64,000 nt of DNA, taken from Paenibacillus sp. (GTDB lineage: Bacteria; Bacillota; Bacilli; Paenibacillales; YIM-B00363). The notes beneath the pieces are model-generated. The model was not told where the DNA came from. It saw nothing but the letters and a program-made list of their open reading frames with translations, and ran no database searches. The stretch is from contig NZ_DASQNA010000033.1 in assembly GCF_035645195.1 (NCBI RefSeq), positions 184,620-248,619 of the forward strand, read 5' to 3'. The translations under genes were made by a program, and so were the position numbers. Positions 41,848-50,753 of this stretch are shown here, piece after piece. Numbering within the stretch: position 1 is the first letter of the stretch; every line of letters begins with the position of its first letter.

Positions 41848-42710
41848 CATCGAAACGGGAAGAGTTGACGCCGCCGTGGGCGACGGCGCCATCGGCGGCC
41901 AGGGCGGTATTCGCCGGCTTTATGGCGCTGCTCGCGGCGGCGAACGTATTTCCGCTCATATGGCTGTTCAACTTTTCGCTGCTGAAGAGCGGAGATTTTT
42001 TCGGCTCCGACATATTGAAGTGGCCGAACCCGCCGATGTGGAAAAATTACGCGGACGCCTTCGTGAACGCCCGCATCCCGCAGCTGTTCGGCAATAGCGC
42101 GCTCATTTCGGCGGCCGCCATCGTGCTAATCGTCGTCTGCGCGGTGCCGATGAGCTACGCGCTGACCCGGATGCGGTGGCGGGGGCGGAAGACGGCGACC
42201 GCGCTCGTCATGGCGGGGATGATCGTGCCGATTTATTCGACGCTGCTGCCGAATTTCATCCTGTTTAAGGAAGTCGGCATGCTGAATACGTACGCCTCGT
42301 TGATTTTGCCGTACGCCGCGTTCCAGGTGCCGATCAGCATGTACATCCTGACGGGCTTCCTAGAAACCGTTCCGAAGGAGCTGGAAGAAGCGGCCGTCAT
42401 GGACGGGCTGTCTGTGCCCGGGCTCATTTACCGCATCGTGCTGCCGCTGTTAAAGCCCGCGATCGCCACGGTGGCGGTCATCGCGTTCCTAGCGTGCTGG
42501 AACGAATTCATTATGGCGGTCACGTACATCGATACCGACGCGCTGCGCACGCTGCCGTTCGCGGTCGTTTATTTCATGGGCCAATATTCGTCTAACTACG
42601 GAGCGCAGTTCGCGGTGCTGGCCATCATTTGCATCCCGTCCATCGCGATGTATTTGGGATTTACGGATCATATCAATCGGGGCATCACCGCAGGCGCGGT
42701 GAAAGGGTGA
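41844..42710 (+). CDS. Sugar ABC transporter permease (MalG-type)
   Basis: A 288-residue CUT1 permease. The EAA loop is EEAAVMDGLSVPGLIYRIVLPLLKP, and the C-terminus (INRGITAGAVKG) is typical. The ATG overlaps the preceding stop (ATGA). Last gene of the operon, closed by a strong terminator. Confidence 0.92.
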   Translation: MTSKREELTPPWATAPSAARAVFAGFMALLAAANVFPLIWLFNFSLLKSGDFFGSDILKWPNPPMWKNYADAFVNARIPQLFGNSALISAAAIVLIVVCAVPMSYALTRMRWRGRKTATALVMAGMIVPIYSTLLPNFILFKEVGMLNTYASLILPYAAFQVPISMYILTGFLETVPKELEEAAVMDGLSVPGLIYRIVLPLLKPAIATVAVIAFLACWNEFIMAVTYIDTDALRTLPFAVVYFMGQYSSNYGAQFAVLAIICIPSIAMYLGFTDHINRGITAGAVKG

Positions 42711-42713
42711 GGG

Positions 42714-42758
42714 CATCCCTCTCGGCGGCTTTTCGGCTGCGGAGGGATGTTTTTTTTT
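42714..42758 (+). terminator. Terminator of the second sugar operon
   Basis: CATCCCTC (42714-42721) and GAGGGATG (42742-42749) pair around a further GC stem, followed by nine Ts. Confidence 0.88.
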
Positions 42759-42773
42759 CTTGTTTTGTTCTGT

Positions 42774-42794
42774 AAATCGTTATAATTACTATTT
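42774..42794 (+). promoter_or_regulatory. Zur box 1 with embedded -10
   Basis: This 21-bp dyad agrees with the Bacillus Zur consensus at 18 of 20 defined positions; its core is TCGTTATAATTACTA. It contains TATAAT (42781-42786), a perfect -10, so a bound repressor would block the promoter. It also lies within a longer TCTGTAAAT/ATTTACAGA inverted repeat (42769-42799). Confidence 0.75.
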
Positions 42795-42832
42795 ACAGAT
42801 GTGCGGCCTTGAGTTATCATCGTAATCGTCAT

Positions 42833-42853
42833 TAATCGTAATTATTACTATTA
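42833..42853 (+). promoter_or_regulatory. Zur box 2
   Basis: The core TCGTAATTATTACTA (42836-42850) matches the Zur consensus core with one mismatch. Another half-site, CATCGTAATCG, lies just upstream at about 42819-42828. It is downstream of the presumed transcript start, giving a second repressor position before the metal-uptake operon. Confidence 0.75.
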
Positions 42854-42948
42854 AGTCTGGTGGGCACATCCATTATCTTCGGCAAGGAGGAAGGCGGAGC
42901 ATGGTCGTTCCGAATGATTCTCGTCGGACACAAAGAAAGGGGTTTGCA

Positions 42949-44532
42949 ATGATGATATTCATGAATCGACGTCGTATGTTCAGGGCCAAAGCGCTGCTGG
43001 CTCTCGCCTTCGCGTTCGCGGCGGCGGGCTGCGCGGCGCAGGGGGATTCGTCCGAGCAGTCTGCGGCAGGGAGCGCCGAAGGGCGGACGGCCGCGAAAAC
43101 CGTCACGCTGATGATGCACTATAAGTCGGCGACGCTGGATCCGCATAACGACTACTTGCCGGTTCGCGCGGGCATCGCGGAAACGCTGGTGCGGCTGGAC
43201 AGCGACCTGACCTTGATAGGCTGGCTGGCGACACAATGGGAAGCTGTCGACGACACGACATGGACGTTCCGCATTCGAGACGGCGTGACGTTCCATGACG
43301 GCACTCCGCTTGATGCGGCTGCGGCGAAAGCGTCGCTCGAGAGGGGCATGAGCGTCAGCAAACGATTAGGCGGCCTCGACATCGCCTCGATGGAGGCGGA
43401 CGGCCAAACGCTGACGATCCGGACGACCGAGCCGAATCCGGCGCTGCCGTCGGAGCTCGTGAACCCGTACGCCGCAATCGTCAGCGTCGCCGCCGAAGCG
43501 GCGATGGGCCGGGAAGCGTTCAATTTGCAGCCGATCGGCACCGGGCCGTTCCGAGTGAAACGCTTCGATCCGAACGCGGAGCTTGCGCTCGAACGGTATG
43601 AAGGGTACTGGGACGGACCGGCGAAGCTGGACGGCGCGGCGGTCCGATTTAACGAGGACGGCAACGTGCGCGCGCTGGCGCTGCAGTCCGGGGAAGCCGA
43701 TATCGCTTGGGCGCTGCCCGCGGAAAGCATCGAGACGATTCAAAGCTCCGACCGGCTCCGAGTGGATTCGAACGCGAGTCTTCGCGTGCACCTCCTCCTG
43801 TACAACCAACGACGCCCGGCCATGAAGGAGCTCGCCGTCCGGAAGGCGCTGCATCTGCTGCTCGACCGCGAAAGCGCGGCGAACGACATTATGCTCGGGC
43901 ATGCGGCGCCGGCCAACGGGCCGTTCCATCCGGGGCTTCCTTTCGGCAGCGATGCGCCGGCGCCGGCGCATAACATCGAAGAGGCGAAACGGCTGCTCGC
44001 GGAAGCCGGCTATACGCCGGATGCGAACGGCATGTTGTCGAAGGCGGGAGAGCGGCTGTCTCTCGAGCTGATTACATACGCCGCTCGGCCGGAGCTGCCG
44101 CTCATCGCGCAGCTGCTCCAGTCCGACGCGGCGAAGGCGGGGATCGACATCCGGATCCGTAGCGCGGAGGATGTCGACAATTATTTGAGCGAGAACAATG
44201 ACTGGGATCTCGCGACATACAGCAATCTAACGGCCCCTCGGGGGGATGGGGGATATTTCCTGCATGCCGCGCTGATGCCCGGCGGACCGCTGAACGTCGG
44301 CGGCATCGACATCCCGGAGCTGAACGAGCTCGTCGCCGAGCTGGATCGGGAAAACGATGCGGACGGTCGAAACCGGCTGATTCGGCAGGCGGTCGATATC
44401 ATCGGACGAGAGGTGCCGCATAGTTACGCGGTCTATCCGAACTTAATTACCGGCGTGAACGAACGCGTCGTCGATTGGCGGCTCGGCCGGGAAGAATATT
44501 ACATTCTCGATCATCGGATGGATGTGAAGTGA
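42949..44532 (+). CDS. Nickel/metallophore-type ABC substrate-binding lipoprotein (CntA/NikA-like)
   Basis: A 527-residue family-5 binding protein. The lipobox is AAAGCA (Cys 28). Signature stretches include LMMHYKSATLDPHNDYLPVRA, ETLVRLDSDLTLIGWLA, WTFRIRDGVTFHDGTPLDA, and IGTGPFRVKRFDP. The start of the mature domain resembles the CntA/NikA nickel branch more than oligopeptide OppA. The ATG at 42949 has AAAGGGG; the ORF extends to 42901 without a better site. First gene of a seven-gene operon behind Zur boxes. It probably captures a zinc (or nickel/cobalt) chelate. Confidence 0.88.
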   Translation: MMIFMNRRRMFRAKALLALAFAFAAAGCAAQGDSSEQSAAGSAEGRTAAKTVTLMMHYKSATLDPHNDYLPVRAGIAETLVRLDSDLTLIGWLATQWEAVDDTTWTFRIRDGVTFHDGTPLDAAAAKASLERGMSVSKRLGGLDIASMEADGQTLTIRTTEPNPALPSELVNPYAAIVSVAAEAAMGREAFNLQPIGTGPFRVKRFDPNAELALERYEGYWDGPAKLDGAAVRFNEDGNVRALALQSGEADIAWALPAESIETIQSSDRLRVDSNASLRVHLLLYNQRRPAMKELAVRKALHLLLDRESAANDIMLGHAAPANGPFHPGLPFGSDAPAPAHNIEEAKRLLAEAGYTPDANGMLSKAGERLSLELITYAARPELPLIAQLLQSDAAKAGIDIRIRSAEDVDNYLSENNDWDLATYSNLTAPRGDGGYFLHAALMPGGPLNVGGIDIPELNELVAELDRENDADGRNRLIRQAVDIIGREVPHSYAVYPNLITGVNERVVDWRLGREEYYILDHRMDVK

Positions 44533-44533
44533 C

Positions 44534-45481
44534 GTGGTCCGCTTTATCGTGAGACGCGTCTTGCAATTGTGCATCGTTTCTTTTCTGCTGTCGGCCGCGA
44601 CGTTCGCCTTGATGAAGATGGCGCCGGGCGACCCGGTCAGAGCGATTTTGAAGCCCGACGAATTCGTCGTCACGGCGGAAGCGGAAGCCGAGCTGCGGCG
44701 CTCGCTCGGGTTGGATCAGCCGGTCGCGCTCCAGTACGTCCGGTGGCTCGGGAAGGTCGTCCGGTTCGACCTCGGCGTCTCCCATGTAACGGGCAGGCCG
44801 GTCGCCGAGCTGCTGCTCGACCGACTGCCCGTTACGCTGCAGCTGACAGGGGGCGCGCTGCTCGTTATGGCGGCGATCGCCTTCCCGCTCGGCGTCGCGG
44901 CGGCGCGCGGTTCCGGGGGCTTCGTCGATCATGCGAGCCGGCTGCTGGCGACGCTGGGCGCGTCGATCCCGAATTTTTTGCTGGGGCTGCTGCTCATCTA
45001 CGCGTTCTCCTTCCGATTAGGCTGGCTGCCCTCCATGGGAACCGGCACCGCCGTGCATCTGATTTTGCCCTCGGCGACGCTCGGTCTCGCCTTCGCGGCG
45101 ATCTACGCGCGGGTGCTTCGTTCGGGGCTGCTGGAAAGCCTGTCTCAGGATTACGTGCGGGCGGCTCGGGCGAGAGGGCTGAGCGAGCGCCGCATCGTCT
45201 GGCGCATCGCGATGCGCGGCGCGCTGCCGCCCGTCGTCACGCTGTTCGGGATGAACATCGGCGCGCTGCTGGGCGGTTCCGTCGTCGTCGAGGTCATGTT
45301 TTCGCAGCCGGGCCTCGGCAGTTTGGCGGTAGGTTCGATTTTAAGCCGGGACTACCCGGTCATCCAAGGGTATGTTCTGTTCACGGGGATGGGCGTCATC
45401 GCCGTGAACGCGGCGGTCGATTTGGCGTACCGGCGGATCGATCCGCGCATCCGGTTGTCCGAGGAGGGGGGGCCCGTATGA
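44534..45481 (+). CDS. ABC permease of the metal-chelate importer (NikB/CntB-like)
   Basis: A 315-residue permease of the DppB/NikB type with six helices. The N-terminus has FIVRRVLQLCIVSFLLSAATF and PGDPVR; the inner loop is VRAARARGLSERRIVWRIAMRGALPP. GTG start at 44534, one base after the binding-protein stop. It overlaps the next permease by four bases. Confidence 0.9.
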   Translation: MVRFIVRRVLQLCIVSFLLSAATFALMKMAPGDPVRAILKPDEFVVTAEAEAELRRSLGLDQPVALQYVRWLGKVVRFDLGVSHVTGRPVAELLLDRLPVTLQLTGGALLVMAAIAFPLGVAAARGSGGFVDHASRLLATLGASIPNFLLGLLLIYAFSFRLGWLPSMGTGTAVHLILPSATLGLAFAAIYARVLRSGLLESLSQDYVRAARARGLSERRIVWRIAMRGALPPVVTLFGMNIGALLGGSVVVEVMFSQPGLGSLAVGSILSRDYPVIQGYVLFTGMGVIAVNAAVDLAYRRIDPRIRLSEEGGPV

Positions 45482-46290
45482 ACGCCATGCGCCGTCCGCT
45501 TACGCTCGCCGGCGTCATCCTGCTCGGCTTCGTTCTGCTCGCCAGCGTATTCGGCCCGCACCTCACCGGCAACGACCCGGTGACCGTCAACATGGCGGAG
45601 CGGCTGCAGCCGCCGAGCCTTCAATATCCGCTCGGGACGGACGCGATGGGCCGCTGTCTGTTCACGAGGCTGGCCGTCGGCGGGCAGTATACGCTCGGCA
45701 TCACGGCGGCGGTCGTCGCCGCGATCGTGCTGCTCGGCATTCCGCTCGGGCTCTTCTCGGGGTACAAAGGCGGCCGAATCGACGCCATCGTCATGCGGGC
45801 GGTCGACGGGATTACCGCGCTGCCGGAATTTATTTTGGCGATCGCGGCGGCGGGCTTTCTCGGAGCGAGCCTCGGGCATGTGGTCATCGCCATCGTCGCC
45901 GTGAAGTGGACCGGTTACGCGAGAATCGCCCGCAGCGTCGCCCTTGCGGAGAGAGACAAGGAGTACGTTCTCGCCGCACGCGTCGCGGGCAGCGGACCCG
46001 TAAAGATCGTGTTCCGACATTTGGCGCCGCACATCGTTCCGCCGCTGCTCGTGCTGGCTGCGGTCGACGTCGGCAAAGTGATGCTGTCCATCGCGGCGCT
46101 GTCGTATCTCGGACTTGGGGCGCAGCCGCCGATGCCGGAATGGGGAGCGATGCTGAACGAAGGAAGAACGTATTTCCAATCCGTGCCGGCCTTGATGCTT
46201 CTGCCGGGAGCCGCGATCATGCTCGCGGCGGCGGCGTGCAATTTGATCGGCGACGGGCTGCGGGATACGCTCGACGTCCAGCGGACGTAA
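45478..46290 (+). CDS. ABC permease of the metal-chelate importer (NikC/CntC-like)
   Basis: A 270-residue DppC/NikC-type permease. It shows YPLGTDAMGRCLFTRL after the first helix, an EYVLAARVAGSGPVKIVFRHLAPH loop, and LSYLGLGAQPPMPEWGAML near the end, all typical of the family. ATG at 45478 overlapping the upstream stop. Confidence 0.92.
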   Translation: MNAMRRPLTLAGVILLGFVLLASVFGPHLTGNDPVTVNMAERLQPPSLQYPLGTDAMGRCLFTRLAVGGQYTLGITAAVVAAIVLLGIPLGLFSGYKGGRIDAIVMRAVDGITALPEFILAIAAAGFLGASLGHVVIAIVAVKWTGYARIARSVALAERDKEYVLAARVAGSGPVKIVFRHLAPHIVPPLLVLAAVDVGKVMLSIAALSYLGLGAQPPMPEWGAMLNEGRTYFQSVPALMLLPGAAIMLAAAACNLIGDGLRDTLDVQRT

Positions 46291-46323
46291 CGAAACCGTT
46301 TTGTTCGGGAAGGGGGAAACACG

Positions 46324-47379
46324 ATGTTGACTGCAGCCGGACAGGAGCACGCGCCGGCGCTGCGCATCCGCGGGCTTCGCATCGCCGCGAAGGCGCGCAG
46401 CCGCGGGGGCGGCGCCTGCAAGCCCGTCGTTAGGCATCTTGATCTCGACATCCGCGCGGGGGAGATGGTCGCCCTCGTCGGGGAAAGCGGCAGCGGGAAA
46501 AGCGTGACGGCGTCCGCGATCGCCGGTCTGCTGCCGAACGCGCTGTCCGTCGAGGCGGGCAGCGTGCAGGTGCGGGGCAAAGAGGTGACTGCGATGGGCG
46601 AGAAGGAGCTGCGCGGGCTTCGAGGATCGGAAGTCGGATACGTCTTCCAGAATTACCAAGGGAGCTTCTCGCCGTTCGCTGCCGTCGGGGCGCAGATGGC
46701 GGAGGCGTACCGCCTTCGCCGGCAGTGCAGCCGCCGCGAATCGCGCGATGCCGCGATGGCGTGGCTGGAACGAGTACAACTCCCCGCGGATCGCGCGTTT
46801 CGAAGCTACCCGTTCCAGCTGAGCGGCGGGCAGCTGCAGCGGGCCTCTTTGGCCGCCGCGCTCCTGCTCGGGCCGCCGCTGATCGTGGCGGACGAACCGA
46901 CGACCGCGCTCGACGCGGTGACGGGCGAGCATATCCTCGAGCTGCTTGAGCGGCTGCGGCGCGAGACCGGGTGCGCGGTGCTGTTGATTTCCCATGACCT
47001 CAGCCATGTGTTCCGTTACGCGGACCGAACGACGGTCATGTATGGCGGCGCCGTGCTGGAATCGGGGCCGACGGCCGACGTTCGCCGGCGGCCGCTGCAC
47101 CCTTATACGAAACTGCTGCTCGAGGCGAAGCCGCCGCTCGCGGGCGCGCGTCCGGCATGGCTGCCGGTCATTCCCGGCGAGCCGGGCGCCGTCGCCCCGC
47201 GGGGCTGCCCGTTCGCGCTCCGATGCGAGCGTCGTTCCGAAGCGTGCGACGCGCCGCCGCCGCTCTCGGCGACTTCGGGCGGCCATGCCGCCGCCTGCCA
47301 TCATCCCGCCTGGGAAGGAGGGGACGGCGATGGAGCCGCTGCTGCGGATCGAGCGGATTTCGAAGTCGTATACGCCTGA
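46324..47379 (+). CDS. ABC ATPase of the importer, first subunit (CntD/DppD-like)
   Basis: A 351-residue ATPase. Walker A is GESGSGKS, the signature is LSGGQLQR and Walker B is LIVADEPTTALD. A C-terminal oligopeptide-transporter extension contains the Cys cluster GCPFALRCERRSEAC, characteristic of DppD-type subunits, where it can carry an Fe-S cluster. The ATG at 46324 lies behind AGGGGGAAA. It overlaps the next ATPase by about 50 bases. Confidence 0.93.
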   Translation: MLTAAGQEHAPALRIRGLRIAAKARSRGGGACKPVVRHLDLDIRAGEMVALVGESGSGKSVTASAIAGLLPNALSVEAGSVQVRGKEVTAMGEKELRGLRGSEVGYVFQNYQGSFSPFAAVGAQMAEAYRLRRQCSRRESRDAAMAWLERVQLPADRAFRSYPFQLSGGQLQRASLAAALLLGPPLIVADEPTTALDAVTGEHILELLERLRRETGCAVLLISHDLSHVFRYADRTTVMYGGAVLESGPTADVRRRPLHPYTKLLLEAKPPLAGARPAWLPVIPGEPGAVAPRGCPFALRCERRSEACDAPPPLSATSGGHAAACHHPAWEGGDGDGAAAADRADFEVVYA

Positions 47380-48100
47380 CGCGCGCGCGCTGTCGGATAT
47401 CTCCCTTACGGTCGGGCGGGGCGAATGCGTCGGCATCGTCGGGGAAAGCGGCAGCGGGAAGAGTACGCTGGCCAAGATCATCCTCGGTCTTGCAGCTCCG
47501 GATTCGGGAGACGTCTATTTGAACGAGAGATCGATGCTGCACGCGAAACGGCGGGAGCGCAAGACGCTGCGCAAAGACGTGCAGGTCGTCTTCCAAGACC
47601 CGAACGCGTCTTTGAATTCGAAGCTGCCGGTGTGGAGAACGGTCGTCGAACCGCTCGAGAACTACCCGGACTCGGTGCCCGCGGCGCTCATCGCGGCGGG
47701 CCGAACGAAGCGCGATTGGGCCGCCGCGCTGCTGCGGCAGGTCGGACTGCCGGAAGCGATGCTCGACCGGTACCCCCGCCAATTAAGCGGCGGCCAGAAG
47801 CAGCGGGTCGCGATCGCGAGAGCGATCGGCCTGCATCCGAAGCTGCTCGTTTGCGACGAACCGACCTCCGGTTTGGACGTGTCCGTACAGGCGCAAATTT
47901 TGAATTTGCTGAAGGAGCTTAGAATGAAGCACGGGCTTTCCTGCTTGCTGATCTCACATGACTTGGCGGCGGTCCGCTTCCTGGCCGATCGGGTGGCCGT
48001 GCTGCGGGGCGGCGTCATCGTCGACAGGTTTCCCGCGGAGCGTCTGCTGGCGCCCGAGCGGCATGAATACACCCGCCGGCTGGCGGAAGCGGCGCAATAA
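47330..48100 (+). CDS. ABC ATPase of the importer, second subunit (CntF/DppF-like)
   Basis: A 256-residue ATPase with Walker A GESGSGKS, signature LSGGQKQR and Walker B LLVCDEPTSGLD. It lacks the long C-terminal Cys extension, so it is the shorter partner of a heterodimer. The ATG at 47330 has AAGGAGGGG and lies within the end of the previous gene in another frame. Confidence 0.93.
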   Translation: MEPLLRIERISKSYTPDARALSDISLTVGRGECVGIVGESGSGKSTLAKIILGLAAPDSGDVYLNERSMLHAKRRERKTLRKDVQVVFQDPNASLNSKLPVWRTVVEPLENYPDSVPAALIAAGRTKRDWAAALLRQVGLPEAMLDRYPRQLSGGQKQRVAIARAIGLHPKLLVCDEPTSGLDVSVQAQILNLLKELRMKHGLSCLLISHDLAAVRFLADRVAVLRGGVIVDRFPAERLLAPERHEYTRRLAEAAQ

Positions 48101-48121
48101 GCCGCGGAAAGGAAGATGTAC

Positions 48122-49342
48122 ATGACCGAACGAACGAACCAACCGATCCCCGTTACCGTCCTTAGCGGCTATCTCGGCTCCGGGAAAACGACGCTGCTGA
48201 ACCATGTCCTGCATAACCGAGACGGCCTCAAGGTTGCGGTGATCGTTAACGATATGAGCGAAGTTAATATCGACGCGGCTTTGGTAGGCCGCGAGGGGCA
48301 GCTGTCCCGTACCGAGGAGAAGCTCGTGGAGCTGTCCAACGGCTGCATCTGCTGCACGCTGCGGGACGATCTGCTGAAGGAAGTCGAGCGGCTCGCCAAG
48401 GACGGCGCCTACGACTATATTTTGATCGAATCGACCGGCATCGGCGAGCCGATCCCGGTCGCGCAGACGTTCGCGTACGCGGACGACGATTCCGGCATCG
48501 ATCTTTCTCGGTATGCTTCGCTGGACTGTATGGTGACGGTCGTGGACGCCTATCGGTTTTGGCACGATTTCGCGTCCGGCGACAGCTTGCTCGACCGGAA
48601 GCAGGCGCTCGGCGAGGACGACGCGCGCGAGGTCGTCGACCTCCTCATCGATCAAATCGAGTTTTGCGACGTGCTCGTGCTCAATAAGTGCGATCTCGTC
48701 GACGAGGAGGAGCTGCGCAAGCTCGAAGGGGTGCTCCGCGCGCTGCAGCCGACCGCGAAGCTCGTTCGATCGAGCTTCGGGAAGGTACCGCCCGGCGAAA
48801 TTTTGCACACGGGTCTGTTCGATTTCGAATCGGCGAGCCGCTCCGCCGGCTGGATTCGGGAGTTGAACGCTCCGGCCCACACCCCAGAGACGGAGGAATA
48901 CGGGATCGGTTCCTTCGTCTATCGGCGAAGAAGGCCGTTCCACCCGAAGCGATTGATGGCGTTCCTTGCCGATTGGCCGGCGGAGATCGTCCGGGCCAAG
49001 GGAATCGTGTGGATCGCGAGCCGCAGCGATACGGCGGGGCTGATCAGCCAGGCGGGGCCGTCGATTCAGTTCGGGCCTTCCGGCCGATGGCTGGCTTCGC
49101 TGCCGGACGCGGAGCTCCGGACGCTGCGCGAGGAGGAGCCGGAGCTGTTCGACGGCTGGCACGAACCTTGGGGCGACCGCATCAATGAAGTCGTATTTAT
49201 CGGCATCGGCGTGGATCGCGCCGCGCTTGAGAGCGCGTTGGACGACTGTTTGCTGACGGAACGAGAGATGGCGGCGGATTGGTCCGCGCTGCCGGATCCG
49301 CTGCCGGCGTGGCCGTCGCTGTCCGAGCCGGCGGCGCCATGA
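48122..49342 (+). CDS. COG0523 GTPase, zinc metallochaperone (YciC/ZagA-like)
   Basis: A 406-residue G3E GTPase. It shows the P-loop GYLGSGKTT, the CxCC metal motif in NGCICCTLRDDL, ESTGIGEP and NKCD. Long members with this architecture are induced by zinc starvation and are thought to hand zinc to essential enzymes; the Zur boxes ahead of the operon agree. The ATG at 48122 is preferred since AAGGAAG sits about six bases before it; the ATG at 48116 is too close. It overlaps the MFS gene start by four bases. Confidence 0.9.
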   Translation: MTERTNQPIPVTVLSGYLGSGKTTLLNHVLHNRDGLKVAVIVNDMSEVNIDAALVGREGQLSRTEEKLVELSNGCICCTLRDDLLKEVERLAKDGAYDYILIESTGIGEPIPVAQTFAYADDDSGIDLSRYASLDCMVTVVDAYRFWHDFASGDSLLDRKQALGEDDAREVVDLLIDQIEFCDVLVLNKCDLVDEEELRKLEGVLRALQPTAKLVRSSFGKVPPGEILHTGLFDFESASRSAGWIRELNAPAHTPETEEYGIGSFVYRRRRPFHPKRLMAFLADWPAEIVRAKGIVWIASRSDTAGLISQAGPSIQFGPSGRWLASLPDAELRTLREEEPELFDGWHEPWGDRINEVVFIGIGVDRAALESALDDCLLTEREMAADWSALPDPLPAWPSLSEPAAP

Positions 49343-50538
49343 CCCGGCCGCTCTCCGCGGGCTTGGCGAGAGTGTACGCGTTGGCCGCGCTCTTCTTTAC
49401 GGCGAACGCCGTGTTGACGGTCGCCATCCCGCTTCAGGCGGCGGATCGAGGCGTTGCGGAAGGCGAAATCGGCGTCATGATGGGCATCTACATGTTCGTC
49501 TGCATGCTGCTGCGGCCGTGGGCCGGGCAGCTGACGGCGCGCCACGGCGTCGCGGCCGTCATGCGCGCGCTGCTGGCGGGCCATGCGGCGGCGATGCTCG
49601 TCTACGTCGTCTTCGGCGTCGACGGCATGTACGTCGTGCGGGCGCTGCAGGGCGCGACGACCGCGTTCTTCTCGATGGCGATGCAGATCGGCATCGGGCA
49701 GCTGCTGCGGGACGAAGACCGCGGGCAGGGCATGTCGATGTATTCCTTGTCGACGGTCGTTCCGAGCCTGTACGGCCCGGCCGTCGCGCTCGCGTTGTGG
49801 GAGCGGGGCGACCCCGTAACGTTGGCCGCGGTCGTCGCCGCGCTCGGCGTCGTTCCCATGCTGCTGCTGTACCGGTCGCCGCTGCCGCGCGCCAAGCCGG
49901 AGGAGGAGGAGGCGCTACCTGCAGCGGCAGGCGGCAGGCGTGCGGCATGGCGAACGGTACGCGGGCATACCGAGCTGCGTCTCGCCGCGGTCGTCATGCT
50001 GGCCGGCTCGTGCGTATTCGGCGCGATTTCCGCATTTCTGCCGCTGTACATGGTGACGACGGGACTGGGGAGCGCCGCGCTCTACTTGTTCCTGCAGGCG
50101 GCGGTCGTCGTCGTCAGCCGGTTTGCGCTGCGCCGGGCGATTCCTTCCGACGGCCGCTGGCATGCGGGCTTCGTCGCGTCGGTGCTGACGTGCTCCGCCG
50201 CGGGGACGGCGCTGCTGGCCGTCATGCCCGCGCTCGGCGGTTTTCTGTACGCGGCGGCGCTGTTCAACGGCATCGCCGCGGCGCTGCTGTACCCGACGCT
50301 TGCGACTTACATGTCGTTCGCCATCCCGAAAGCGAGCAAGCCTGCGCTCTACGGCGTATTCCTTGGCTGCTACGACTTCGGCTTCGCGTTCGGCGGCTTC
50401 GCGATGGGCTTCGTCGTGGAAGCTTCCTCCTACGCCGCCATGTTCGGAGCGTGCTCGCTCCTGGCGCTGTTTGCCGCGGCCGCGGCCGTTCGCGGGCGCT
50501 CGAAAGCATCGTCCGCCGAGAAGGAGGTTGCCGCGTAA
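49339..50538 (+). CDS. MFS transporter at the end of the zinc operon (CntE-like position)
   Basis: A 399-residue 12-helix major facilitator. The first half contains MMGIYMFVCMLLRPWAGQLTARHG with the conserved loop Arg, and the second half ends with VPLRAR-poor but normal helices to about residue 385. It begins at an ATG overlapping the stop of the GTPase gene, so it belongs to the same operon. In the staphylopine system the equivalent gene exports the metallophore; whether it does so here is open, since no biosynthetic genes accompany it. Confidence 0.82.
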   Translation: MTRPLSAGLARVYALAALFFTANAVLTVAIPLQAADRGVAEGEIGVMMGIYMFVCMLLRPWAGQLTARHGVAAVMRALLAGHAAAMLVYVVFGVDGMYVVRALQGATTAFFSMAMQIGIGQLLRDEDRGQGMSMYSLSTVVPSLYGPAVALALWERGDPVTLAAVVAALGVVPMLLLYRSPLPRAKPEEEEALPAAAGGRRAAWRTVRGHTELRLAAVVMLAGSCVFGAISAFLPLYMVTTGLGSAALYLFLQAAVVVVSRFALRRAIPSDGRWHAGFVASVLTCSAAGTALLAVMPALGGFLYAAALFNGIAAALLYPTLATYMSFAIPKASKPALYGVFLGCYDFGFAFGGFAMGFVVEASSYAAMFGACSLLALFAAAAAVRGRSKASSAEKEVAA

Positions 50539-50591
50539 GGCACTTCCGATTACAATGGACAGGGAAAATGTGGAATCAGGGGAGGGAGCGG

Positions 50592-50753
50592 ATGGACGCA
50601 ATCATCGTGGTGCTGCTGCTGGTCATCGTCGGGCTGCTGGCACGCATCAACTCGAAATTGCCCGGCGGGCGCGATCTCGCCCAAGAAGCGATGGAACGCT
50701 ATTATCAAGAAAAGGCGGAGCGGGAGCGGCAGAGTCGGAAAAATACGCTATAG
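50592..50753 (+). CDS. Small single-helix membrane protein
   Basis: A 53-residue protein. Residues 2-18 form a membrane helix (DAIIVVLLLVIVGLLAR), followed by a polar, mostly charged amphipathic tail (ALDLAQEA-like, then RYYQEKAERERQSRK). ATG at 50592 with GGGGAGGGAG upstream. Its Leu-stop codons overlap those of the convergent HD-GYP gene. Uncharacterised; same shape as the protein at 21436-21630. Confidence 0.65.
   Translation: MDAIIVVLLLVIVGLLARINSKLPGGRDLAQEAMERYYQEKAERERQSRKNTL

Noticed and set aside
49279..49338. An upstream extension of the MFS gene
   Set aside because: The ATG at 49339 overlaps the preceding stop as ATGA and starts just before the first helix; the extension is Gly/Ala-rich and runs inside the GTPase gene.
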